The notes beneath the pieces were generated by a model that saw only the letters and a list, made by a program, of their open reading frames with translations, was not told the origin of the DNA and ran no database searches. 64,000 nucleotides of DNA from JACDAE01 sp963744875 (GTDB taxonomy: Bacteria; Chloroflexota; Ktedonobacteria; Ktedonobacterales; Ktedonobacteraceae): the NCBI GenBank assembly GCA_963744875.1, contig CAVUVQ010000020.1, positions 434,001 to 498,000 on the forward strand, in the 5' to 3' direction. The stretch's first letter is position 1. The number at the start of each line of letters is the position of its first letter. Below are positions 45,074-53,177 of the stretch, one piece after another. The position numbers and the translations under genes were made by a program.

Positions 45074-47212
45074 AACTATACTATCAGATTCAACAATTTC
45101 AAGACGTACGTTATCCAACCATACCTGGCCTTTGCCGTGGAGGATGATCCCGAAGCGGATCATTCCACCCTGCTGTTCTGGTATAAACAGCGTCACATCT
45201 TGCTCAGACCAATCTGTTGTGCCTTGAAGTGCTTTTTCCTTTAATCCTTCGTTGCCTATGCTATCGAGCTGTATGTAGAGACTGGCCTGATTTTCTACAT
45301 CAGTTGTTTTAATGTTGCCTATCAATCGCACATATTGCCCGTTATAGCATTTGCTACGTATGGTTTGGCGCAAGATGCCATGACCACGAGGAGCCGGGAC
45401 ATTGGATTTGATATAGCCACAGGTTGCGCCATTTACGCCGACCGTTGTATCAATTCCGCAGGTGTAGTCCTGTGGATAGCTACCCCAGAGATCCCAGTGG
45501 GTCAGGTTGTATGCAAAATATGTGTTTTGAGGCTCTTCTGGAAAGGGGACGCGTGGCCCGATATCTTCTGTCACTGGGACAGAGTTATCCACGACCTCGA
45601 AATCTATCCCGTCCAACCACATGCGCCCTGCACCCATCATACGCAAAGAAAATTTGATGAAGGCCGTATCATTGGGAACGTCAAAAACGACCTCATGTGT
45701 TGTCCAATCGGTCGTACCACGAATAACCGGAGTGCTGACCTGCCTCAAATGTCTGTTTTCTCTGGAGCCATTTAATTCGACTGCAACCGTTACATGTTTC
45801 ACATCATCAGTTTTTATAGAAGCATGCAGATGCAGCCGCTTACCCAGATAATTATCAGCGAGAAATCCTTCATGATAGAGTATTGCTGAACTCACTGGTT
45901 GAGCATCCTGATTAGTAATGAGCAAGCTCCCTTTTGCGTTGTGTTTAATGGTCTGGTCGATTTGATAGGTGCTTGCATCTTTGGGGAAACCAATGAACCA
46001 CCATCCGTGTAGACCATCCGAAAAATCCAGATTGCGTGGCTCTTTGCGTGTGACTGCTGTCTGCCCCATTATCCCTGTATACATCTTGTCGGTGAGTGCT
46101 TTGCTCATTATATCAATCTGGTCAGACATTTTTGTTTGTGCGGGCAGTTTCTGTCCAAGCTTTGCCATCACAGCCTCAGCAACATAGAGTTCACTGTTCA
46201 AACGTAATGCCAGCGGAATTGCATCATTGAGGCGAGCTTTCAGGTGTTGCGCTTCACCGTGACTTTGAATATGAATACTGGCATAGAGAATTTCGTCTTG
46301 CAGATTTTCAATCTCTATACTGCTGATTGTGCTGCCTGTCGCTTGCAACAGATTGACCATAAAGTCTGTTGTGAGTGGTTCTACAGGAGCGTTTTGTGTC
46401 TGTGGAAGCATTCTCATACGATCAATTGGATCGATTCGGTCCGTTTGGAGCCAGATGGAGAGGACACGTTGTTGTGCTTTGTCCTGCAAGACTACCAGTG
46501 TACGATAGTTCTGTTGTGGAACAACTTTGGCAATGCTGACTTTGATCATGATCGCTTTCCCTCGTTTTGGTGTTGTCGGTATCATGTCAGGAGAGGTTTT
46601 GAGAAGATGCGCACGGAGTTGTTCTCTACTTTTGTGCAGCCGATTTTTGATGGCTGTCTGGGAGATTGCCAGCTTTTGCGCAATCTCCTGGATGCTCATC
46701 TCTTCATAATAAAAAAGTTGGGCCACCGTGCGATTTTTAATGGAAAGGGTATTAAGCGACTCATCCAGAAGCATACGTAATTCTTGCTGCTCTATGTATT
46801 CCTGTGGATCGCCCAGTCCCTCCCAGGAACGGTGCAATTCACTCAGCCAGTTCCCAGGAGGAGTATTCAGGGAAATTGTTTCAGTTCTACCCTCACGGCG
46901 CGAGTTGCGGCAGACGTTGAGGACGATACCATAGAGCCAGCTTTTGAAGCGTGTGTCATCGCGCAAGCGATCCAACGAAAGGAACGCCTGTAGCATTGCT
47001 TCTTGTACCAGGTCATGGGCGCTCTCTTCGTTGGATACCATACGTAGCGCGATGCAGGCCGCCATGACCTGGTAACGTTCCATCAGCAGATTGAATGCGT
47101 ATTTATCATCCTCGCGTGCCATCTGTACCAGTTCTGCATCGGTAAGGGTTTGTGAAACCATCTCCCCACGAGAAGCAGGTGTTTCTGAATGTTTGTGCAA
47201 TTCCTTTTTCAT
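45068..47212 (-). CDS. ECF-like sigma factor fused to DUF151 (bifunctional nuclease) and two CBM-like domains
   Basis: A 714-residue chimera. Residues 20-105 are sigma region 2 (AFNLLMERYQVMAACIALR, AHDLVQEAMLQAFLSLDRL, FKSWLYGIVLNVCRN). Residues 145-205 are region 4 (LSIKNRTVAQLFYYEEMSIQEIAQKLAIS). Residues 222-352 match DUF151/BFN (RTLVVLQDKAQQRVLSIWL, a PLTTDFMVNLLQ helix, ARLNDAIPLALRLNSELYVAE). Residues 393-545 and 555-714 are two related jelly-roll modules (NLDFSDGLHGWWF; NLTHWDLWGSY; each with a Trp-Leu-Asp-(G/N) near the end), similar to CBM4_9-type domains. No membrane helix is seen. I chose ATG 47212; the frame is open to 47341, overlapping gadB, and ATG 47161 is another choice. No anti-sigma gene is adjacent. 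Confidence 0.8.
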   Translation of the reverse strand: MKKELHKHSETPASRGEMVSQTLTDAELVQMAREDDKYAFNLLMERYQVMAACIALRMVSNEESAHDLVQEAMLQAFLSLDRLRDDTRFKSWLYGIVLNVCRNSRREGRTETISLNTPPGNWLSELHRSWEGLGDPQEYIEQQELRMLLDESLNTLSIKNRTVAQLFYYEEMSIQEIAQKLAISQTAIKNRLHKSREQLRAHLLKTSPDMIPTTPKRGKAIMIKVSIAKVVPQQNYRTLVVLQDKAQQRVLSIWLQTDRIDPIDRMRMLPQTQNAPVEPLTTDFMVNLLQATGSTISSIEIENLQDEILYASIHIQSHGEAQHLKARLNDAIPLALRLNSELYVAEAVMAKLGQKLPAQTKMSDQIDIMSKALTDKMYTGIMGQTAVTRKEPRNLDFSDGLHGWWFIGFPKDASTYQIDQTIKHNAKGSLLITNQDAQPVSSAILYHEGFLADNYLGKRLHLHASIKTDDVKHVTVAVELNGSRENRHLRQVSTPVIRGTTDWTTHEVVFDVPNDTAFIKFSLRMMGAGRMWLDGIDFEVVDNSVPVTEDIGPRVPFPEEPQNTYFAYNLTHWDLWGSYPQDYTCGIDTTVGVNGATCGYIKSNVPAPRGHGILRQTIRSKCYNGQYVRLIGNIKTTDVENQASLYIQLDSIGNEGLKEKALQGTTDWSEQDVTLFIPEQQGGMIRFGIILHGKGQVWLDNVRLEIVESDSIVS

Positions 47213-47300
47213 TAAATGGGTCTTCTCAACCTCTCTTTCAGATTTCGCGCATATATAGTGGGGAAAACAAAGGAAAAGGTCTCTTTTTGTACGCTCTAAT

Positions 47301-48728
47301 TTAATGCTGAGAAAGTGGTTTTTCGCCACTTCCGGCCCCATGACTGAAACTGGAATGGGCCGGAATCGGTTTATAGCCCGGTTGCGACTCGAAAAACTTT
47401 AAATGACGGTGAAGATCTTCGACCAGCACATCGGCCATCTCGCGACTGAAACCCTCTTTAACCACGATACGCAACACGGCCAGATCTTCACGATTCTTCG
47501 GGAACGTATATGCAGGGACAAGCCAGCCACGATCACGTAAACGTTCGGAAAGATCAAAGACGGTGAAATTGCTCTGCTCTTTAAGGGCAAAGGCAAAAAC
47601 TGGAATATCGTCTCCCTTGCTGATCAGTTTGAATGGCCCCATCTCAGCAATCTGGGAAGAGAGGTAGAGGGCTATATCCTGGCACGTCTGTTGGATGCGT
47701 GTATAGCCTGTCCGACCCAGGCGCAGGAAGTTATAGTATTGTGCGACAACCTGGTTGCCTGGACGCGAGAAGTTCAGGGCAAAGGTTGGCATATTGCCAC
47801 CCAGATAATTCACATCGAAGATCAGATCCTGCGGCAATTCGTCCTTATCGCGCCAGATAATCCAGCCCACACCAGGATAAACGAGACCATACTTGTGGCC
47901 TGATACGTTGATGGATTTCACGCGCGGGATGCGAAAATCCCATTCCAGGTCGGGCTGCAAAAATGGCGCGACAAATCCTCCACTGGCGGCATCGACATGA
48001 ATAGGGATATCGCAGCCCTTTTGCCGTTGCAATTCGTCTAAAGCCTCAGCGATCTCTTTGACGGGTTCGTAGCTGCCATCGAACGTGCTGCCCATGATCG
48101 CGACAACGCCGATAGTGTTTTCATCACAGAGCTTGACGGCCTCCTCCGCACTGATAATAAAGCGCTCCCCCTCCATCGGAACGAAGCGCGGCTCAACATC
48201 CCAGTAGCGACAGAATTTCTCCCAGCAGACCTGCACGTTGATGCCCATGACCATATTCGGCTTATCCGTGGGTTTGCCCGCCGCTTGCATACGTTGACGC
48301 CATTTCCACTTGAGCGCCAACCCTCCCAACATACAGGCCTCGCTGGAGCCAATCGTGGAGCAGCCAGTTGCCTCCTCGTGGTCTGGCGAGGCCCACAGGC
48401 GAGCAATCATATTGACGCAACGCATCTCCAGGGCCGCCGTCTGGGGATACTCGTCCTTGTCAATCATGTTTTTATCGAACGTTTCCGACATGAGTAGCCG
48501 TGCCTCTGGCTCCATCCAGGTCGTGACGAACGTCGCCAGGTTCAGCCGCGAGTTGCCTTCCAGCATCAGTTCATCGTGGATTAAGCTGTAAGCTGTACGC
48601 GGCAATATCTCGTTATTCGGGAAGTCATAGCGTGGTATTGGCTCGTTGAGTACATGTCGGCTATACATAGGTGTCAATTCCTGATCGGCGTCGCTCATGT
48701 CTTGTAGTGATACTTTTTTGAAAAGCAT
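47301..48728 (-). CDS. gadB: glutamate decarboxylase
   Basis: A 475-residue PLP enzyme of group II decarboxylases, close in length to E. coli GadB. The cofactor lysine is K279 in SGHKYGLVYPG, with HVDAASGGFVAPFL before it and TGCSTIGSSEACMLGG for phosphate binding. It converts glutamate to GABA using one proton, which supports acid resistance. No GABA antiporter (gadC) is adjacent in this window. The start is ATG 48728, preceded by a purine-rich stretch. The sigma chimera gene follows on the same strand with 88 bases between stop and chosen start, so the two could be co-transcribed. Confidence 0.93.
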   Translation of the reverse strand: MLFKKVSLQDMSDADQELTPMYSRHVLNEPIPRYDFPNNEILPRTAYSLIHDELMLEGNSRLNLATFVTTWMEPEARLLMSETFDKNMIDKDEYPQTAALEMRCVNMIARLWASPDHEEATGCSTIGSSEACMLGGLALKWKWRQRMQAAGKPTDKPNMVMGINVQVCWEKFCRYWDVEPRFVPMEGERFIISAEEAVKLCDENTIGVVAIMGSTFDGSYEPVKEIAEALDELQRQKGCDIPIHVDAASGGFVAPFLQPDLEWDFRIPRVKSINVSGHKYGLVYPGVGWIIWRDKDELPQDLIFDVNYLGGNMPTFALNFSRPGNQVVAQYYNFLRLGRTGYTRIQQTCQDIALYLSSQIAEMGPFKLISKGDDIPVFAFALKEQSNFTVFDLSERLRDRGWLVPAYTFPKNREDLAVLRIVVKEGFSREMADVLVEDLHRHLKFFESQPGYKPIPAHSSFSHGAGSGEKPLSQH

Positions 48729-48939
48729 TGTGTTTTCTCCTGATAATTTGTTCTGAGATGCGTTTTCTATCTGGGTGTGCTACATTGAACTTGTACGATG
48801 GGCCTTTCACGATCCAGATATAGGCTTCGTAAACTTGTGTTACAATAGGAATGCCTCCTGGCAGCGAGCTATTCCCCTGGTATTATAGCTTTTTTTGCTG
48901 TGGATGCGAGAAAAAAAGAGAAGAGAGAGGATATATTTT

Positions 48940-49950
48940 ATGACCGATGCAACACCTCCTACCTTTGCGGAAAATCGCTATGAGACGATGCAGTATCGCT
49001 ATAGTGGCCGCTCAGGTCTCCAACTACCCGCCATCTCGCTCGGGGCGTGGGAAACGTTTGGTGGCTACCGGGGCGCTGATATCGCACGCGCCTGTCTGTA
49101 TCGCGCCTTCGATCTCGGCATCACCCATTTCGACCTTGCCAATAACTATGGACATCCGGCAGGAAATGCCGAGATCGTCGTGGGCAAGATTCTACGTGAT
49201 ATGCCACGCGATGAATTGATCATTTCGACAAAGGCTGGCTACTATATGTGGCCTGGTCCCTATGGAGACGGACTCTCGAAGAAATACCTAGTCTCTAGTC
49301 TTGATCAATCGCTCAAACGTATGGGCCTGGACTACGTAGATATTTTTTATGCGCATCGCCCCGATCCCAAAACGCCCCTGGAGGAAACCATGGCGGCCCT
49401 TGACCTGATCGTCAAGCAGGGCAAAGCGCTCTACATCGGTGTGAGCAATTTTCCAGGCGCTCACCTTGAGAACGCGGTACGCATCACGCAGAGCATGGGA
49501 TTGACGCCGATCACTATTCATCAGCCCCGTTATAATATGCTTGATCGAAAGATGGAGTATGACCTGTTCGATCATACGATCCGCAACGGCATTGGCGTGA
49601 TTCCATTCAGTCCCCTGGCAAACGGACTGCTCTCCGATAAGTATCTAGGCAACACGGTGCCGCAGGATTCGCGGGCAGTACAACTATGGAAAAAGGAACA
49701 GAGAGGAGATTTTTTGAACGAACAGAAACTCTCTCAGATCCAGCGCCTCAATAGTATCGCGCAGGCCCGTGGGCAGACGTTGGCCCAGATGGCCCTGGCC
49801 TGGAACTTGCATCAGCCAGCCGTGACCAGCGTGCTGATCGGTGCCTCGAAAGTCTCGCAGATCGAGGAGAACGTGGCCGCCCTCAATAATCTCTCCTTCA
49901 CTGAAGAGGAATTGAAGGCAATCGACGAGATCTCTCCTATCTACGTATAG
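48940..49950 (+). CDS. aldo/keto reductase (YghZ/Kv-beta-like)
   Basis: A 336-residue NADPH-dependent aldo/keto reductase. The TIM-barrel shows FDLANNYG (catalytic Asp and Tyr), ELIISTKAGYYMWPGPYG (catalytic Lys) and FYAHRPDPKTPLEETM (His), with PFSPLANGLLSDKYL and IGASKVSQIEENVAAL at the cofactor site. The closest subgroup from memory is YghZ/AKR14, which reduces methylglyoxal and other aldehydes. ATG 48940 follows gagagagg; a frame extension to 48895 lacks a site. It is divergent from gadB. A 39-bp inverted repeat follows the stop. Confidence 0.9.
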   Translation: MTDATPPTFAENRYETMQYRYSGRSGLQLPAISLGAWETFGGYRGADIARACLYRAFDLGITHFDLANNYGHPAGNAEIVVGKILRDMPRDELIISTKAGYYMWPGPYGDGLSKKYLVSSLDQSLKRMGLDYVDIFYAHRPDPKTPLEETMAALDLIVKQGKALYIGVSNFPGAHLENAVRITQSMGLTPITIHQPRYNMLDRKMEYDLFDHTIRNGIGVIPFSPLANGLLSDKYLGNTVPQDSRAVQLWKKEQRGDFLNEQKLSQIQRLNSIAQARGQTLAQMALAWNLHQPAVTSVLIGASKVSQIEENVAALNNLSFTEEELKAIDEISPIYV

Positions 49951-49970
49951 GTTGTTTGTTTGCCAGGAGT

Positions 49971-50096
49971 GACCCGGGCTTATTCCACTTCGTTGCATTG
50001 CGCCCCTACAATTGTATAGATGAGATGCGAATACGTCAAAAAGAGATAAAAACATTAGTAGGGGCGCAATGCAACGAAGTGGAATAAGCCCGGGTC
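49971..50096. repeat. 39-bp perfect inverted repeat, gtaggggcgc family
   Basis: Positions 49971-50009 and 50058-50096 are perfect inverted copies of 39 bases, with a 48-base AT-rich loop. The inner ends read gcgcccctac/gtaggggcgc, and the arms carry cttattccacttcgttgca. It sits 20 bases after the aldo/keto reductase stop and looks like a small non-autonomous palindromic element. No direct repeat of a target site is obvious beside it. Confidence 0.8.
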
Positions 50097-50265
50097 GCTC
50101 ATTAGCTTGCCCCCCACCAGCTTCTCAGCCGCACCTCCTACAAACGAGATTTAGCACTCTCTTAACAAACATATAATACACTTCTCGTATGCTAAATTTG
50201 TGCCAATCAATTGAGGCAATTTTGTTTGTATATGTTGAGTTTATAGTAGATACGAGGAGGTATGT

Positions 50266-51420
50266 ATGCGACACAGTTTTAGAGTAATTGCGATGTTGAT
50301 TACTCTCTTTACCGCGCTCTCTTTCAGTGGCGTGGCTACGGCTGACGCGCATGGGCGCACAAATGAGGATAGCAAATTTGAGCATATCTTCTACATCATG
50401 ATGGAGAATCATGCCACGAATCAGATATTTGGCAATACGGCTGATGCTCCCTATATCAATCAGTTGGCAAGCAAATACGCCGTTGCAGAGAAGTATTATG
50501 GCGTCACCCATCCCAGTCTTCCCAATTATCTGGCGGCCATTTCAGGTGATTTCCAGGGCATCTGGGACGACTGTAAGGCTGGCGCGGCTGTAACGTGTGC
50601 TCCCGAGGAATTTGGACCCGATTCAGGGTACACGAATGGGCAGGAATTGTTGACGCCTGCTGAGATTGCTAAAGCGACCAGTACACCCCACCTGTTCAAA
50701 GACCAGACGCTTGTTGACCAGCTCGAAAAACACGGAATGACCTGGAAGGCTTACATGCAATCGATGCCATATACAGGTTATACGGGCGAGTATTATCCTT
50801 ATGCTACGATTAATGGGCAGAGTACACCGCTCAAACTGTATGCACAGAAGCACAATCCGTTCGATTATTTCTCTGCTATCGTCAACAACCCTGCTCGCTT
50901 GAACAAGGTTGTGCCTTTTACGCAGTTCAATGCCGATTTGCACTCCAAAAATGTTCCCAATTTTGTGTGGATCAGCCCGGATCAGTGCAGTGACATGCAT
51001 GGAGTTTCAGCCACTAATGCAGCGCTACTCAACATTCCCGATTGTGCATCACCGGCATCGGGCCTGGATCATAGCGTCATCAAGCGTGGCGATAATTTCC
51101 TCAAGCAAACAGTGACTGATATCATGCATTCACGCGTCTGGGGTGAGAAATCGGCGATTGTGATTGCATGGGATGAGAATGACTATAGCAGTTATGCAGG
51201 TTGCTGCCACAGTCCAAAGGGCGTGGGTGGCGCTATACTTGGAGGCTCAAATGCACCCATGATGGTCATCACTTCCAAAAATGCCCATCATCTTGTGGAG
51301 GCCAGCACATCTTACAACCACTACACGCTGCTGGCTACCATTCAAAAGCTGTGGAACCTTGGCTGCCTGGAAAGTTCTTGCGATTTCAAGAGCAGTTCCT
51401 TGATGACAAAGTTCTTTTAA
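50266..51420 (+). CDS. secreted phosphoesterase (acid phosphatase/phospholipase C-like)
   Basis: A 384-residue exported protein: a signal peptide (about 1-28, RVIAMLITLFTALSFSGVATADA) and then a phosphoesterase family domain (PF04185 type). The metal-binding start is FYIMMENHATNQIFGN, followed by THPSLPNYLAAISGD, SPDQCSDMHG and IVIAWDENDYSSYAG. The family includes acid phosphatases and phospholipases C; substrate cannot be told. Six cysteines suggest disulfides outside the cell. The ATG has an ideal gaggagg upstream. A terminator hairpin follows at 51484. Confidence 0.88.
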   Translation: MRHSFRVIAMLITLFTALSFSGVATADAHGRTNEDSKFEHIFYIMMENHATNQIFGNTADAPYINQLASKYAVAEKYYGVTHPSLPNYLAAISGDFQGIWDDCKAGAAVTCAPEEFGPDSGYTNGQELLTPAEIAKATSTPHLFKDQTLVDQLEKHGMTWKAYMQSMPYTGYTGEYYPYATINGQSTPLKLYAQKHNPFDYFSAIVNNPARLNKVVPFTQFNADLHSKNVPNFVWISPDQCSDMHGVSATNAALLNIPDCASPASGLDHSVIKRGDNFLKQTVTDIMHSRVWGEKSAIVIAWDENDYSSYAGCCHSPKGVGGAILGGSNAPMMVITSKNAHHLVEASTSYNHYTLLATIQKLWNLGCLESSCDFKSSSLMTKFF

Positions 51421-51483
51421 GTAAGAGCTGATGGAAGTCTTTTTTGTAAAGGGGATGTAACGCACACTCTTTCCTGGTCTATG

Positions 51484-51535
51484 CCTTGCCCATCTGGAAG
51501 ATTTGCAGAATCGGGCAAGGATTTTCCATTTTTGT
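51484..51535 (+). terminator. rho-independent terminator
   Basis: ccttgccc (51484-51491) pairs with gggcaagg (51513-51520) and a T-rich run (attttccatttttg) follows. It lies 64 bases after the phosphoesterase stop. Confidence 0.65.
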
Positions 51536-51748
51536 TCTACCATTTTCTGCTCCAGAGCATTTATACTACCCGTAGACAGAACGACGGCTCTCCATCTTTG
51601 TAGCAACGCTGGACAGTTCTTCACAAAGGAACAACACGAGCGAGAGGTGTTCCCTTTCTCTGTCCCAACCAATATTGACAGTACAGATGGTAATTTGTAC
51701 AATGGATACTGTTCTGACCATCTTCATTTTGCTGTTCCTGTCTGATGT

Positions 51749-51824
51749 AGGGGTGCCATTCATAATCCCGCGTCCGCGATGCACCCCGTTGCCGTGGAAA
51801 AGAGGGGTGCCATTCATAATCCCG
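51749..51824 (+). repeat. two 22-bp direct repeats upstream of aroQ
   Basis: aggggtgccattcataatcc with two more bases (cg) occurs at 51749-51770 and 51803-51824, 54 bases apart. The upstream copy begins with tgtaggggt, like the gtagggg core of the palindromic repeats in this window. The rest of 51536-51748 holds no supported gene. Confidence 0.65.
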
Positions 51825-51856
51825 TGCCCTCTATTACGATGCTTAAGGAGAACCAT

Positions 51857-52318
51857 ATGAGTGAAACCCATGCAGGCCGTCCACGCCTGTTAGTTATCCA
51901 TGGACCAAATTTGAACACGCTAGGAACGCGCCAGCCCGAAATTTATGGGCGCACAACTCTGGCCGAGATCAACGAGCAGTTGCGTGCTTATGGGGCCGAA
52001 AAAGGCTACGAGATCGTCACGTTTCAATCAAATCACGAGGGCGCACTCATCGATTTTTTGCAAGCGGAAGCTAATAACTCTGTTGGCATCGTCATCAACC
52101 CCGGTGGACTGACCCACACCAGCGTCAGCCTGCGTGATGCATTAGCCGCCACCGATCGCCCAATTATCGAAGTGCACCTCTCGAATATTCACGCCCGTGA
52201 ACCATTTCGCCACACTTCGTATATCGCTCCTATCAGTCGAGGACAGATCGCTGGCCTTGGTAGCTCTGGCTACCTCTATGCCATTCAAGCGCTGATCGAA
52301 ATGCAAACCACTGGATAA
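51857..52318 (+). CDS. aroQ: type II 3-dehydroquinate dehydratase
   Basis: A 153-residue enzyme of the shikimate pathway that turns 3-dehydroquinate into 3-dehydroshikimate. Signatures are HGPNLNTLGTRQPEIYG (catalytic Tyr lid), FQSNHEGALIDFL, INPGGLTHTSVSLRDAL and EVHLSNIHAREPFR (catalytic His). The length is normal for the dodecameric type II family. ATG 51857 follows aaggag; the frame is open upstream to 51779 through a repeat. The other shikimate genes are not in the window. Confidence 0.93.
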   Translation: MSETHAGRPRLLVIHGPNLNTLGTRQPEIYGRTTLAEINEQLRAYGAEKGYEIVTFQSNHEGALIDFLQAEANNSVGIVINPGGLTHTSVSLRDALAATDRPIIEVHLSNIHAREPFRHTSYIAPISRGQIAGLGSSGYLYAIQALIEMQTTG

Positions 52319-52520
52319 AAGGAGGATAAGCCATACATCACCCATACTACCTCCCTTGCTTTCTCTCTTATCTCATCTTTTGCGTAAAATAGGATGTAAA
52401 TCCTCTATAAATTACTTTTACTCTTATGCTTATACCATCTTCTGGTCTCTCTATCGGATCATCGGTGTATACCGTGTACCCCAAAAGATCCCAATTTTAA
52501 GAATTCGACTGCGCCATATA

Positions 52521-53009
52521 CTACGCCAGTTGACGTAACGCATCGAAGAGATCTACGTTATCAGGCATCTCACCGGGAGAATGCATCACCTCGATGTAAC
52601 GAATAATCCCTTCTTTATCGATCACAAACAATGCCCGCTCAGCCATACCAGCAGGATGACGCACTCCATAAAGATCAACAACATGACCCTGGGGATAGTA
52701 ATCAGAGAGCAAAGGGAAAGTCGTCGCCATCGCTTTTGCCCAGGCATCCAGCGCAACTACGCTATCCTGGCTGATACCGACAACTTCTGTATCGAAATCT
52801 TTGAAGCGCTTCAGATCCGCTTCATAAGATGGCAGTTGGGTAGAGCAAACACCACTGAAAGCGTATGGCACAAAGGCCAGCACAACGTTCTTTTTGCCAC
52901 GCAGGTTGCTCAGACGCCATTCGTTCTTGTCCGCTGTTTTGAGCGTAAAATCAGGTGCAATGTCTCCCACCTTTAATGTTTTGCTCACGGTACGATTTCT
53001 GCTATCCAT
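52521..53009 (-). CDS. peroxiredoxin, AhpE/BCP-like
   Basis: A 162-residue thiol peroxidase. The peroxidatic Cys is C55 in VPYAFSGVCSTQ; the usual P-x3-T-x2-C motif has serine in place of threonine, as seen in some members. The C-terminal region has no second cysteine, so it is a 1-Cys type, like AhpE. It reduces hydrogen peroxide or alkyl peroxides. ATG 53009 follows aaaggatgac. The 202 bases between aroQ and this gene hold no clear feature. Confidence 0.88.
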   Translation of the reverse strand: MDSRNRTVSKTLKVGDIAPDFTLKTADKNEWRLSNLRGKKNVVLAFVPYAFSGVCSTQLPSYEADLKRFKDFDTEVVGISQDSVVALDAWAKAMATTFPLLSDYYPQGHVVDLYGVRHPAGMAERALFVIDKEGIIRYIEVMHSPGEMPDNVDLFDALRQLA

Positions 53010-53177
53010 TACTTGTCATCCTTTACTAAATAATATTCGTGCTGTACTTGAAGGTAAACCCCAGACACATAAACGTGACTGCCACCGCTTGTCACTCGTC
53101 TTGCACAGTGCACAAAAATGCACATGCAAAGAAGATGTGCTGTTCGGGATTGTAGCATTGCCTTATGACACTGTCAA

